This document shows, in pieces, positions 38,897 to 48,103 of a stretch of 64,000 nucleotides of DNA. Below the pieces are notes generated by a model. It was not told where the DNA came from. It did not search any database and saw only the letters and a program-made list of their open reading frames with translations. Every line of letters starts with the position of its first letter. The first letter of the stretch is position 1. The DNA is from Streptomyces antarcticus (lineage in GTDB: Bacteria; Actinomycetota; Actinomycetes; Streptomycetales; Streptomycetaceae), in NCBI RefSeq assembly GCF_026627255.1, contig NZ_JAPNLM010000007.1, positions 62,001 to 126,000 on the forward strand, read 5' to 3'. A program made the translations under genes and the position numbers.

Positions 38897-40353
38897 AGGG
38901 CGTGCGGCAGGTTGAGGTAGGGGAAGGTGTTCTGGGCGTCGGCGGGCTGCAGCGCGATGACCGGCTTCGGCAGCAGGCGGGCGGCCGAGGGTCCGGCGGG
39001 CTCGCCTTCCAGCATGCGCAGCAGCGGGCCGTCGATGGTGTCATTCGGGCGGCGCCCGTTGGGGAAGCCCTGAAGGTCGCCTTCGAGGACCCCGTTGGGG
39101 TTCGGCTTGACGGTGAGGGGGGTGGTGAGGTTCAGGCGGAGTTCCTCGCCGAGGACCATGTGCTGCGGGTCGGCGTCCGCGTTCATGGTGTGGGCGTTCA
39201 GGTCGAAGCCGAACGCAGCGCCGTTGCTCTTGCCGATCCCCTTGAGGAAGAGGGTCTCGATGTCCGTGCGGGGGGTAGCCGGCGCTTTGATGCCCTGGGC
39301 TGTCTCGATGCGGTGCGGGGGCGCGGGGTCCCGTACGGCCGTGAGGAACGGCGGATCGAGGGCGTCGTCCTTGGGGACGCGGGCCTGGAAGCGGTCCTCG
39401 GGGCCGCCCGGCTGCTGCAGGCCGATGGTGGAGCCGTAGATGGCGAAAGCCACATGCGGCATGCCGTGGCGGGAGATCTGCCGGAACACCGGCTCCTGGT
39501 GTTCGAGGCTCCGGCTGAGGTCCGCGCCCGGCCGGGACACGGTCGCCCACACCCCGACCACGGGGTTGCGCTGCGGGTCGCCCTTGAGCGCGATGTCCTT
39601 CTTGGGCACCTGAAGGATCAGACTGTTGACGTTCAGCGCCGACAGCGGGTTGGCGTCGGGGCCCCACTTGGGTACGGGGCCTGCCGTGCCGACCGTGTAC
39701 AGGCCGAAGACCTGAGTGTCCGCCTTGAACGCGTCCGCGGCCTGGGTGGCCAGGGTCTGTCCGCCGCTGGGCAGCTTGCGCACAGCCTGGTTGCGCAGGG
39801 CGCTGTAGTTCGGCATGAGTGCGCGGCCGACGTGGGTGGGCGCGGCGATTCCGTCCACCAGCTTCACCGCCTTGTCCTGCCGGACCCGTTCCAGGGTGTA
39901 GCGCTGTCGCACGCCCAGCGAGGTGGAGTCGAGCGACGTGACCTGGCCGGGGCCCACCTTGGGGCCCATGCCGAAGGGGCGGCGGTCCTCGTCGTGGAAC
40001 GTCCAGCGGTAGGAGGTGTCGGGGGCTCCGTCTCCGTCGGCGTCGGTGTGAATCTCGTAGCGGGCGCCGGTCGCGAAGGGGTAGTCCGCCAGCGCGTTGG
40101 CCGGGTTGCCGGGGAGTTGGAAGGGGCGGACGTTGGCGATGAGCGTGACGGTGTCGGGGTTGTCGGGGCTGGTGAAGGCAAATACGTCCGTGAGGTCTGC
40201 CGGTGAGTCGAGGACCGACGACGGAGCGTCGATGTGCCCACCCGCGCGGCCGCTGTCGGTGAGCGGTCCGAACAGGGCCGCCGTGGAGAGGGCGACGGTG
40301 GCCGCGGTAAGCCGGAGGACCCGTCGATGGGAGAGCCAGACGGTTTGGGGCAT
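38893..40353 (-). CDS. Secreted DUF4331 protein
   Basis: A protein of 486 residues with a signal peptide (LRLTAATVALSTAALFGPL) and the DUF4331 start GGHIDAPSSVLDSPADLTDVF. It continues with ADPQHMVLGEELRLN and a conserved end QNTFPYLNLPHAL. The function of the family is unknown. In Streptomyces it is commonly found beside a TPR protein and a nickel-transporter-like gene, the arrangement seen here. It is first in the three-gene leftward operon, with its promoter in the gap to the right. Confidence 0.85.
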   Translation of the reverse strand: MPQTVWLSHRRVLRLTAATVALSTAALFGPLTDSGRAGGHIDAPSSVLDSPADLTDVFAFTSPDNPDTVTLIANVRPFQLPGNPANALADYPFATGARYEIHTDADGDGAPDTSYRWTFHDEDRRPFGMGPKVGPGQVTSLDSTSLGVRQRYTLERVRQDKAVKLVDGIAAPTHVGRALMPNYSALRNQAVRKLPSGGQTLATQAADAFKADTQVFGLYTVGTAGPVPKWGPDANPLSALNVNSLILQVPKKDIALKGDPQRNPVVGVWATVSRPGADLSRSLEHQEPVFRQISRHGMPHVAFAIYGSTIGLQQPGGPEDRFQARVPKDDALDPPFLTAVRDPAPPHRIETAQGIKAPATPRTDIETLFLKGIGKSNGAAFGFDLNAHTMNADADPQHMVLGEELRLNLTTPLTVKPNPNGVLEGDLQGFPNGRRPNDTIDGPLLRMLEGEPAGPSAARLLPKPVIALQPADAQNTFPYLNLPHAL

Positions 40354-40677
40354 GGGAGTACTCCGGATTCGGGAGGCGGGGGGCCTCAGGGTTGCAGCGG
40401 GGCAGACCCCAACGCGGCGCCTCGGAAACCACGTTGACCCAACCGGTGATTGTTTTCACCCGATCAGACCGAGCAAAAAGCTTTCCTCTCTCCAGGGGTT
40501 TCGCTCCTATGCGCCGCTTTGGATAGAAGTGGGTTGTCGCCGCTTCGCCGAGCCGCGCCTCCTTCAGCGCGCTCATCTCTCGTGCCCGCTGTCACCAGGC
40601 AAGACGCGTGCGCATGACCGTACTGGGGGCACGTTTCGGCCGCGCGTCCCCTATCCCGAGAAAAGGAACGACGGACC
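40354..40677. promoter_or_regulatory. 324-bp gap between divergent secreted-protein genes
   Basis: This gap separates the leftward DUF4331 operon and the rightward secreted protein. It is AT-richer around 40440-40480 and must contain both promoters. No confident boxes, riboswitch or small RNA were recognised. AAAAGGAA before the right-hand gene is its ribosome site. Confidence 0.4.
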
Positions 40678-41427
40678 ATGCGCTTGCACGCAAAGCTTCG
40701 CCTTACCGCCCTGGCCGCCGCGGCCGCTCTCAGCCTGCCGGTGCTTCTTGCCGCAGGATCCGGCTCCGCGGGCGCCGTCACCCCGCAGGCAGCGGCCCCC
40801 GCCGCCGTGTCCCGGGCCGGCGAGCCGATCCCGCCGAACCTGTACATCTCCCCGTGGGGTGACGCGCAGGCGAAGATCAGCGACGCGTTCCTGCAGTGGC
40901 TGAGGGACGAAGGCGTCACGATGACGGCGATCAGCCCGTTCACGATGGACGCGGACGGCAAGGGCTTCAGCATGCCGATCGGTTCCACCGCCGGCGACGG
41001 TCTCGACTCCAAGGGCCGCATCTTCTACCCCGGCGGGCTCCGGCTGAGCCATGCAGAGACGGGCAAGGAGGTCACGCTCAAGCCGACCTACATCCGCGTC
41101 ATGCCGCGCCCCGGCTGGACCTCGGGCGTCGAGGTCGACGGCAAGATGCTCGCCGAGGAAATGCCGCTCGCAGACACCAAGTACGACGAGGTGATGCTGA
41201 CCGCCCGCCCCAGCACCACCGGCTTCCGCCTCGAGAAGGTGCCGTTCTACACCAGCCTGGAGCTCGCCCAGACGATCCAGGACCACCTCGGCCGCCCCGG
41301 CCCGGCGGCCGGCACGCTGATGGGCACGCTCACGCCGGACTTCCGGTACATCCCCAACGACCCCAACCGTCCCACCGTACCGACGGCACCGACCCTTCCC
41401 TCGACCCCGACGCTGCCCGGCTTCTAA
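40678..41427 (+). CDS. Secreted protein of unknown function
   Basis: A protein of 249 residues with a clear Sec signal (LRLTALAAAAALSLPVLLAA, then GSGSAGA), a middle domain (PPNLYISPWGDAQAKISDAF; RPSTTGFRLEKVPFYTSLEL) and a Pro/Thr-rich C-terminal tail (PTVPTAPTLPSTPTLPGF). The tail looks like a surface or cell-wall linker, without LPxTG or hydrophobic end. No known family was recognised. It is monocistronic, with a strong terminator 60 bp downstream. Confidence 0.75.
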   Translation: MRLHAKLRLTALAAAAALSLPVLLAAGSGSAGAVTPQAAAPAAVSRAGEPIPPNLYISPWGDAQAKISDAFLQWLRDEGVTMTAISPFTMDADGKGFSMPIGSTAGDGLDSKGRIFYPGGLRLSHAETGKEVTLKPTYIRVMPRPGWTSGVEVDGKMLAEEMPLADTKYDEVMLTARPSTTGFRLEKVPFYTSLELAQTIQDHLGRPGPAAGTLMGTLTPDFRYIPNDPNRPTVPTAPTLPSTPTLPGF

Positions 41428-41485
41428 GCGCAAGCTTTCCGGCGAACTCGCGGCCAGCCACTGACGGCCACCGCATGCGCAATCC

Positions 41486-41518
41486 AGAGGACCCCGGTTC
41501 GTAGAGCCGGGGTCCTCT
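41486..41518 (+). terminator. Strong hairpin after the secreted protein gene
   Basis: The perfect 12-bp arms AGAGGACCCCGG and CCGGGGTCCTCT enclose a 9-nt loop, 58 bp after the stop codon. Confidence 0.75.
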
Positions 41519-41559
41519 GCCACGGAATCACCCCTGTTGGGAAGCTTCAACCGGCATCC

Positions 41560-41780
41560 CCCTCGCGTGTCAGCACCACGCCACGCAGGTGCGAGCCCGC
41601 GTCCGAGTGGTGGACCAGCTCGCCAGGTGTGAGGGGCCGGCCTTGCCGATCACGGTGCCAGAGGCCCATCTCCATGAGTCCAGGACGAATTGGGTTTCCT
41701 TGCTGGTGGAGGCGGACCAGCCGACGACGCGGCGGGAGAACGTGTCGACGACGAGGGGGTTGGCAGCCGGGGCCACATCA
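41560..41780 (-). pseudogene. IS3-family transposase (orfB) fragment
   Basis: On the minus strand, VVDTFSRRVVGWSASTSKET matches the catalytic-core region of IS3 orfB proteins. The continuation (GRPLTPGELVHHSDAGS-like) is only readable after a frame change. Both ends are missing, so it is a relic between a terminator and the P1 peptidase gene. Confidence 0.7.
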
Positions 41781-41838
41781 CGGCCTCATGTCTCCGGCCG
41801 CGCCCTCGACGCTGGCGACAAGTGATATGCCATGAGCC

Positions 41839-42891
41839 ATGGATTTCATGGAACGCGTGGACGCGATAACGGATGTGGTCGGACTGCGGGTCGGCCATGC
41901 GCAGCTCGTGGGTTCCGGTGCGCTTACTGGTACCACCGTCGTGCTGGCCCCCGTCGGCGGTGCCGTGGCTGCGGTAGATGTGCGAGGGGGCGGCCCTGGT
42001 ACGCACGAGACCGACGCGCTCGATCCACGCAATCTCGTTCAGCGCGTGGAGGCCGTCGTTCTGACCGGAGGTAGCGCCTACGGTCTGGCGGCCGTCCACG
42101 GGGTGATGGCCTGGTTGGAGGAGCAGGGTCGCGGGGTATCAGTCGGTCCCCGGCCCGGCCAGGTGGTGCCTGTCGTGCCTGCGGCCGCCTTGCTGGACCT
42201 GGGACGCGGCGGCGACTTCGCAGCCCGGCCCGACGCGTCACTCGGTCGTGCGGCCGTGGAGGCCGCGGCGCGCACGGCCCTACGCGCCCCCGTGTTGCAG
42301 GGGTGTGTGGGAGCGGGGACCGGCGCGGTCGCCGGAGGTTTGCGTGGTGGTACCGGATCGGCCGGGATCCGGCTGGAATCGGGCATCACGGTGGGGGCGC
42401 TGGCCGTCGTCAACGCCGCGGGGTCCGTCGTGGACCCGCATACCGGTGCCCTGTACGGAGAGTTCTACTGCGGGCGGGTCGAATACCCGGAGCCGTCGGT
42501 TCACCAGGCCGCGCAGCGGCGCCTGGCGCGGGCGCGGGCCGAGACCCAGAGCCGCCGTCACGGCGCCGAAGGCGAGCACGGCCCGCTCAACACCACGCTT
42601 GCGGTAGTGGCAACCGATGCCAGGCTCACCAGGGCACAAGCGCAGAAGGTGGCGGGTGCCGCCCATGACGGGCTCGCGCGTGCCATACGGCCGGTGCACC
42701 TGATGAATGACGGGGACACCGTATTCGCCCTCTCCACAGAGGAACGCGAGGTACCCGACACCGCCACCCTGAACGCCGTCCTCGCGGGCGCCGCTGACGC
42801 CGTGATGCGGTCCATCGTGAAGGCGGTGCGTGCCGCCGAGGGCTTCGACGGGCCGGGCGGGGTCTTCCCCGCGTACGGCGACCTGTACTGA
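41839..42891 (+). CDS. P1-family (DmpA-like) aminopeptidase
   Basis: A protein of 350 residues with the family start ITDVVGLRVGHAQ, TGGSAYGLAAVHGVM, a Gly-rich GCVGAGTGAVAGGLRGG segment and the autocleavage/nucleophile region GPLNTTLAVVATDARL, then NDGDTVFALST. Members self-cleave to create an N-terminal Ser/Thr nucleophile and act as L- or D-aminopeptidases or beta-peptidyl aminopeptidases. Thr is expected as nucleophile here. It is a single gene flanked by transposase relics. ATG 41848 is an alternative start three codons in. Confidence 0.88.
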   Translation: MDFMERVDAITDVVGLRVGHAQLVGSGALTGTTVVLAPVGGAVAAVDVRGGGPGTHETDALDPRNLVQRVEAVVLTGGSAYGLAAVHGVMAWLEEQGRGVSVGPRPGQVVPVVPAAALLDLGRGGDFAARPDASLGRAAVEAAARTALRAPVLQGCVGAGTGAVAGGLRGGTGSAGIRLESGITVGALAVVNAAGSVVDPHTGALYGEFYCGRVEYPEPSVHQAAQRRLARARAETQSRRHGAEGEHGPLNTTLAVVATDARLTRAQAQKVAGAAHDGLARAIRPVHLMNDGDTVFALSTEEREVPDTATLNAVLAGAADAVMRSIVKAVRAAEGFDGPGGVFPAYGDLY

Positions 42892-43117
42892 CCGCCGTCA
42901 CGCGCCGTCTGTCCGATCCTTTTGCGGGCTGCGTTGCCGGCGACCGTGACCGGCGATCTGAAAGGTCACGGTGCGCGGCCGCGCCACCCCCGGTCTGCAC
43001 GTAACCGACGCGATCCCGTGGTCACCGTCTCCGCCGTACATATTGAGCCGGAACTGATGGGTTGTCTGCTCATTCGGCCTTGGGATCAATCGGGCAGCCG
43101 TTAGCGGTACGGACGGC

Positions 43118-43351
43118 ATGCTGCACACTGTGCTGCGCCGCCGGTCGGCGGGCGAGTCCGTCGAGCAGATCCGCCCGGACCTGATCATCCCCACCGGCAA
43201 GCGCAAGGGCCAGAACTCCGGCCTGGCCAGCATCTACCGGGCGCTCGCCGAGCACGAGAAGCGCCAGGCCGACCCCGAAGCCACCGCCCAGGCTCACGCC
43301 GACTTCACCGACCTCCGCACCGCCGAAGACCCGCGGCGGGCTTACCGCTAA
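43118..43351 (+). CDS. Small HTH-like protein, possible recombinase C-terminal remnant
   Basis: A frame of 77 residues: LHTVLRRRSAGESVEQIRPD and then LASIYRALAEHEKRQ. The latter looks like the HTH end of a resolvase/invertase or a short DNA-binding protein. There is no clear ribosome site, so it may be the C-terminal part of a lost gene. It is followed closely by an IS5 relic. Confidence 0.4.
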   Translation: MLHTVLRRRSAGESVEQIRPDLIIPTGKRKGQNSGLASIYRALAEHEKRQADPEATAQAHADFTDLRTAEDPRRAYR

Positions 43352-43380
43352 CCGTTGCCTGATTGATCGCCGCGCCCGCC

Positions 43381-43502
43381 CTAGGTTCTGTCGTCAAATG
43401 TCCCGCCCACATCAGAAGTGATGCGAGAGCGACGGCGGCTTCGTAGGACTCGGCGGTCTTGTCGTACCGGGTAGCGATGCCACGCCACTGCTTGAGGCGG
43501 CA
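43381..43502 (-). pseudogene. IS5-family transposase, C-terminal fragment
   Basis: The minus strand encodes [20 protein letters not shown], then AAVALASLLMWA, the well-known C-terminal end of actinomycete IS5-type transposases. It is followed by CATTTGACGACAGAACC, which looks like an element end. The rest of the transposase is absent. Confidence 0.75.
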
Positions 43503-43618
43503 CGACCTATGCCTCCTTGACTCGCCCAAGCAACCACCCCACGATCAACCGACGGTGTATCGCGGCGCCGGAGGCACTGCCTGCCGGGGTCTTATTACGA
43601 ACGGGAGGGGGCTTTCGG

Positions 43619-44515
43619 GTGGCCGATGACAGCAGGCCGGGCGAGTCGACCGAAGCAGGCGGACGGGCGCCCGGGCATGAGGGGCCTGCGGCGAGGGTGC
43701 GGGTTGGCGGGATAACGGTAGCGCAGGACGCACCCTTCGCTTTGATCGCGGGCCCCTGTGTGATCGAGAGCCGGAGCTCGGCGCTGCGGCATGCGGAGCA
43801 GATCGCGGCGATCGCGCAGCGGGCAGGTGTGCCCTTTGTCTTCAAGGCGTCGTACGACAAGGCCAACCGGACTTCGGCGGACTCCTTTCGCGGCCCTGGT
43901 CTTGAGGAGGGGCTCAAGATCCTGGCCGAGGTGCGGGCCGAGGTGGGAGTGCCGGTGATCACGGATGTGCATGAGCGGCAGGACGTGGCGGCGGTGGCGG
44001 AGGTGGCGGATGTGCTGCAGATCCCCGCCTTCCTCTGCCGCCAGACCGACCTTCTGCTGGCGGTGTGCGCCGCGGGCAAGCCGGTGAACATCAAGAAGGG
44101 GCAGTTCCTGTCACCCGCGGAGGCCCTGCCGATGATGGCCAAGGCACGTACGGCGGGTAATGACGCGCTGATGGTCACCGAGCGTGGCTTTGCCTTTGGC
44201 TATCAGAACCTGGTGGTGGACTACCGGTCGCTGGTGATGCTGCGCGAGACGGGGGCGCCCGTGCTGTTCGACGCCACGCATAGTGTGCAGTTGCCCGGTG
44301 GCACCGGGCGGGCCACCGGCGGACAGCCTCAGTTCATCGCAGTGCTGGCCAGAGCAGCGGTTGCGGTGGGTGTGGCCGGTGTTTTCATGGAGGTCCACGA
44401 GGATCCGGCGCGGGCCCTGAGCGACGGCACCAACAGCCTGGCGCTGAACCAACTGCCGGGCCTGCTTGCCGAACTCACAGCACTGGACGCCGTGGTGAAG
44501 GGGTCGGTGCGATGA
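43619..44515 (+). CDS. kdsA: 3-deoxy-8-phosphooctulonate (KDO-8-P) synthase
   Basis: A protein of 298 residues carrying the full set of KdsA motifs: [69 protein letters not shown] and [12 protein letters not shown]. KdsA condenses arabinose-5-phosphate with phosphoenolpyruvate. Cys47 in AGPC (Asn in E. coli KdsA) marks the metal-dependent class. The GTG start follows GGAGGGGG by about 8 nt. Earlier in-frame codons add a non-conserved extension. It overlaps the kdsD-like gene by ATGA. KDO belongs to Gram-negative LPS, so here it must serve another octulosonate glycan or metabolite. DAHP synthase is less likely, given the KANRTS and RQTDLL motifs. Confidence 0.85.
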   Translation: MADDSRPGESTEAGGRAPGHEGPAARVRVGGITVAQDAPFALIAGPCVIESRSSALRHAEQIAAIAQRAGVPFVFKASYDKANRTSADSFRGPGLEEGLKILAEVRAEVGVPVITDVHERQDVAAVAEVADVLQIPAFLCRQTDLLLAVCAAGKPVNIKKGQFLSPAEALPMMAKARTAGNDALMVTERGFAFGYQNLVVDYRSLVMLRETGAPVLFDATHSVQLPGGTGRATGGQPQFIAVLARAAVAVGVAGVFMEVHEDPARALSDGTNSLALNQLPGLLAELTALDAVVKGSVR

Positions 44516-45162
44516 CGTCCCCGGACACCGAGATGGTGCAGGCAGCGGTCGTGGGGAATGCGGGGCAGGATGCGGCTGTATCGGTGCGTCGGTGGATGCT
44601 GCGGGAGGCCGACGCGGTACGGCAGGCCGCCCACCGCCTGACCGGGCCTGAGGTGGGAGACGTGCTCGAGCTGCTGGAGGGCTGCACCCGGCTGGTCACG
44701 ACGGTCGGCACCGGCGTCTCCGGCACTGTGGCACACAAGCTGGCCGCCGCGTTCTCCTCCTCCGGTACGCCTTCGGTTTTCTTGCACGCCTCGGACGCCC
44801 TGCATGGCATGCTGGGCGTGGTGCGCCCGGGAGATGTCGCGGTGGTGGTCAGCAACAGCGGACACACCGAGGAAACCCTGCGCGTGGTCGAGCATCTGCG
44901 CGCCGCCTCGATACCGGTGATCGCGCTGACCGGAGACATCACCTCCCCGCTGGCCCGGGCTGCCGACGCCGTCCTGGACGCCTCCGTGGACGCCGAAGCG
45001 TGCCCGCTCAATGCGCTGCCTACGGCCAGCAGCACCGTCGCGCTCGCCCTCGGCGACGCGCTGGCCGTAACGCTGGCCGAGCGGCGCCGCTGGTCCCACG
45101 CCGACCTCGCGCAGTCCCACCCGGCCGGTGTGCTCGGCCGCACCGCACGGGAGTACTTATGA
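44512..45162 (+). CDS. kdsD: Arabinose-5-phosphate isomerase-like SIS protein
   Basis: A protein of 216 residues forming one SIS domain: [52 protein letters not shown] and the KdsD/KpsF-type end [15 protein letters not shown]. KdsD converts ribulose-5-phosphate to arabinose-5-phosphate, the substrate of the KdsA encoded just before it. The CBS pair common in such enzymes is absent, so it is either a SIS-only form or shortened. The last sense codon is TTA, so translation may depend on bldA tRNA. The stop overlaps another ATG (TTATGA) whose gene is lost into a Tn3 relic. Confidence 0.82.
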   Translation: MTSPDTEMVQAAVVGNAGQDAAVSVRRWMLREADAVRQAAHRLTGPEVGDVLELLEGCTRLVTTVGTGVSGTVAHKLAAAFSSSGTPSVFLHASDALHGMLGVVRPGDVAVVVSNSGHTEETLRVVEHLRAASIPVIALTGDITSPLARAADAVLDASVDAEACPLNALPTASSTVALALGDALAVTLAERRRWSHADLAQSHPAGVLGRTAREYL

Positions 45163-45186
45163 CCATGCCGCACGATCAGGCCCATG
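45159..45186 (+). pseudogene. Start of a third kds-operon gene, beheaded
   Basis: The ATG overlapping the kdsD stop opens a frame (MTMPHDQAH) that enters the Tn3 transposase relic within about ten codons. Coupling suggests a third pathway gene (phosphatase or cytidylyltransferase) once followed. That identity is a guess. Confidence 0.3.
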
Positions 45187-45872
45187 AGACTGACGTTGCC
45201 CGGATGGGACTTGATGTCCGCCAGCACTGTCTCCACGTCGCCTTCGTCGTCCTCGGCGCTGTCACCGTCCCCCTCGGCCGTGTCGCCTTGGGCGGCGTGG
45301 TCGTCGGTCGGGTTGGTGAAGACCAGCGCATCCAGCCGGCGGGGACAGTCCTCTTCCCGCGCGAGCCGTGCGGCGACCTCGGCGACTGCGCGCTCATCAG
45401 CCTGGTGCAGCGCGGAGCGGATGATCGTGTCAGTCTGGGCCGCGGTCGGCGGCTCGATCAGGTCCTCGCGCATCTGCCGCCCCAGCTCGGCCCGCACCTG
45501 CTCCTCGCGGCGCTCGTCGTGCCAGATCACGTCCACCAGCCGGGAGACGAGCTTGACCTGGTCGGTCGTGGTGCACTCGTGCCAGCCGGTCAGATCCCGC
45601 AGCTCGCTGCGGTGCCGTTTGGCTGCGCGGGAGGTGAAGTCGTAGAACCCCAGCTCGGTGGCGGCGACGCCGACCTGCTTGGCGACGTGCTCGACGGCGT
45701 CGGGCGGCAGCTCCAGCCGCATCTTGGGAAACCGGCCGCGCCAGATCAAAAACTTGAGCTGGACGGCGAAGCCCAGCCTCGTGCTGCCGGTCTTGTTCCG
45801 TAACCAGCCCGCCTCATCACCGGACAGGGTGAAGTGGTCCACCACCCCGTCCAGACCCAGATCCCGCCCCAC
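45187..45872 (-). pseudogene. Tn3-family transposase, N-terminal fragment
   Basis: The minus strand encodes about 228 residues matching the N-terminal domain of actinomycete Tn3 transposases: LGLDGVVDHFTLSGDEAGWL, TRLGFAVQLKFLIWRGRFP, VAKQVGVAATELGFYDFTSR and PGNVSL. It stops being recognisable at PGNVSL, where the kds operon begins, so the large catalytic domain is lost. Confidence 0.8.
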
Positions 45873-46010
45873 GTCACAGCCCCTTCCGCACGCCCCCGTG
45901 ACCACCTGTCGGGCTGGACGGTAGAGGCACCGCTGTACAGCGGGCGCGGGCATCGGCGAAGCACCCCGGCCCAGTCCTCGGACCTGGTAAAAGCACCGCC
46001 GAACTGCCAG

Positions 46011-46052
46011 GCGCCCCGGGCGGGGCCATCACCCTCCCCGCCCGGGGCGCCC
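46011..46052. terminator. Long GC-rich hairpin
   Basis: The 16-bp perfect arms GGCGCCCCGGGCGGGG and CCCCGCCCGGGGCGCC enclose a 10-nt loop, in the roughly 310-bp gap between the Tn3 relic and the small secreted protein. The rest of the gap shows no gene. It could be a terminator or a transposon-related palindrome. Confidence 0.5.
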
Positions 46053-46182
46053 GGAGCGTACGGACCCCCACCGTCAGGGCCGGGGCATCGGAAGACCGGG
46101 TCACGAGAACGATGCTGTGCTCGACGATGAGACCGTACTGAGGCCCTGGTAGCTCCAGAGCCTCGGCCGAAACTGACGCAGG

Positions 46183-46380
46183 TTAGTCGCCCTCGCCGAT
46201 GTCGGCAATCACGTCCAGCTTGTCGACGTACGCCTCCAGACCGCCTGCCGTCGTCAGGTCGGTAAGGATCAGGTCGGAAGGATTCACATCCCTGTCGCCG
46301 TGAGCAGCGTAGGCATGTTGCCCGGTTAGCGTCACGGCACAGGCCAACGCAGCGACAGCAACGAAACGGGACATCTTCAC
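46183..46380 (-). CDS. Small secreted protein
   Basis: A protein of 65 residues with a signal peptide (FVAVAALACAVTLTGQHAYA) and an acidic mature part of about 40 residues (DLILTDLTTAGGLEAYVDKL). The GTG start has AGGAG 8 nt upstream. An ATG two codons later is an alternative. No family was recognised and there are no Cys pairs. Confidence 0.55.
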   Translation of the reverse strand: MKMSRFVAVAALACAVTLTGQHAYAAHGDRDVNPSDLILTDLTTAGGLEAYVDKLDVIADIGEGD

Positions 46381-46590
46381 GGGGCATTCTCCTGTCAATC
46401 GGGGGAACCTCAGTGGTCAACGAGCTCCCCAGATACACGGCACGATGCCGTCTGGCAGTTGCGCCGAACGGCGGGCGTTCCGCGCTGGACGGTGCATGCC
46501 GATCGCAGCACGGCTCATTCCCGTGGCCGGCGCCCAGGGGTCGCGCGGCTGTCGGGGCGGGCGGCTACTCGGCCATGGGCACGATGGTGA

Positions 46591-47271
46591 AGTTCTCGCT
46601 GCTGTCCTCTTGCGACAGGTCTGAACGTTCGCGATATTGCCTTCCGCCGCTGCGGCTTCCTCTTGAGGGCGAACAAGGTGGTAACCGCCGCCCACTGCGT
46701 CGACGGAGCCACTGCCGGCAAACTGACGGTGAAGTGGGGCGGGCTCGACCGCTCCCACCTGCCCCGGCAGAGCGCGGTCACCAAACTCAATATTCACGAG
46801 GGCTGGAACCCCAAGACACTGGCCAATGACGTTGCGGTCCTCACCCTGGCCGACCGGGCCTCGGAAACCGGCACGGTCCGTTTCGCCCACCTCGCCACCG
46901 AGGACCCCGCCTTGGGCACGCTCGCCCAGGCCACCGGCTGGGGAGCGATCCACCCAGGCGGTCCCCTGGCCAGGATGCTGCACACGGTCCCCCTGCCTGT
47001 GACCACCCACGCCGCCTGCTCAGCCGCATACGCCAGCCGTGATCAGGACAGCACCCCACAGGATCCGAGGCCGGTCCTGACCGACGGCATGCTGTGCGCC
47101 GGTTACCCCGAGGGCGGTAAGGGCATCTGCCGCGGCGACGCCGGCGGCCCCCTCGCGGTCAACGGCAAGGTCGTCGGCATCGCGTCCTGGGAACGCGGCT
47201 GCGGCCAGGCCAACTCGCCCTCCGTGTTCACCAGCGTCGCCCACTACCGCTCCTGGATCAGCAGCCAGTAA
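46591..47271 (+). pseudogene. Trypsin-like serine protease, broken and with catalytic Ser to Ala
   Basis: About 210 residues of a chymotrypsin-fold protease: KVVTAAHCVDG (catalytic His), NDVAVLTLADRA (catalytic Asp), GWGAIHPGGPL and the end SVFTSVAHYRSWISSQ. The GDSGGP motif reads GDAGGP (codon GCC at 47140-47142), so the nucleophile is lost. Upstream, the frame is open only to a TGA just before 46591, with no signal peptide or proper start. The start may be a TTG at 46663, but the missing N-terminal strand points to a pseudogene. Confidence 0.78.
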
Positions 47272-47359
47272 CCGGGCGGGCGACAGAGCCGTCACCGGCG
47301 CGAAGCCGGCGCCGGCCCTGCCGCCTGCGGTCAGGTTCGCCCCAAGCCTCATTCTCCAG

Positions 47360-47470
47360 CTCGTTTTGATCACGGTGACGATCAGGTTCAGCACGCCCAG
47401 GGCCCAGGTGATCAGGGTTCCGGTGTAGCCGCCGTCGGCCCACAGTTTGGTGATCTTGGGGAAGCGCTGG
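47360..47470 (-). pseudogene. IS5-family transposase fragment (second type)
   Basis: The minus strand encodes FPKITKLWADGGYTGTLITW followed by a LVxxVIK-like segment. This is the DGGY region of IS5-type DDE transposases. No start, end or inverted repeats are left. Confidence 0.6.
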
Positions 47471-47475
47471 CAGGA

Positions 47476-48103
47476 CGGGCAGCGCGGTACTGCTGCAAAG
47501 ACCGGGTGCGGCCACCCGGCGACAGCGGGGAAAGGCGGGCCTTCATCCGCACGGATGAAGCATTCGTCAATTCACATCTCTGATCTCGCTCGTTGGGGTC
47601 GCCGAGCCACGGGATTGAGAAGCCGTTGTCCTATCGATCTTGAGTGCGATGTGATCGGAAGTGGCTGCCGGGGCGGGTGAACCTGGTTGTGGCCGTGCAT
47701 GAGGGCAGGGCCCCTGGTGCAGTTCGGAGTTGCTGAGACACCGATCGCACCTGGAGGCCCTGTTGTCTATGTTGTACGCAGGTGAGGGTGAGGACCTCAA
47801 CTCATCCGTGGTGTCCTGCTGTTGTCTCGCGCGTGACCCGCCTCCCACCCGAGTAGGGACCATCGCCCCCTGATCCGATGAGGAAGCCTTCCCCTCCCTC
47901 ATCGGGCCCTCACCTGAATCGTGAGGCAGATGCACGGACGCGCGGGTTTCGACCTCCTCCGCCACCGCATCCCGCTCGTACTGACGCACGGCCGAGCCCT
48001 GCGTTCCTGCCTCAGCGCGTCATCGGTCCGCGCGTGACCTCGGTGTCCTCTCTCCGGTTGTGCCTTCCGCCAGGACCATTCACCCCCAGTAAAGGCGGCA
48101 TGC
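47476..48103. other. Gap without a recognisable gene
   Basis: About 630 bp between an IS5 relic and the secreted pyrophosphokinase gene. The open frames here are short and lack ribosome sites or familiar motifs. The promoter of the next gene should lie in the last 150 bp. Its ribosome site is not obvious. Confidence 0.4.

Noticed and set aside
43619..44515. DAHP synthase of the shikimate pathway
   Set aside because: The fold family is shared, but the motifs KANRTS, RQTDLL and FGYQNLVVD and the neighbouring SIS isomerase are specific to KdsA.
46413..46829. Open frame overlapping the protease start
   Set aside because: Arg/Pro-rich translation with no motif, out of frame with the conserved protease sequence.
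47567..47989. Minus-strand open frame in the gap before the pyrophosphokinase gene
   Set aside because: No ribosome site, no recognisable family, and composition like random high-GC reading.
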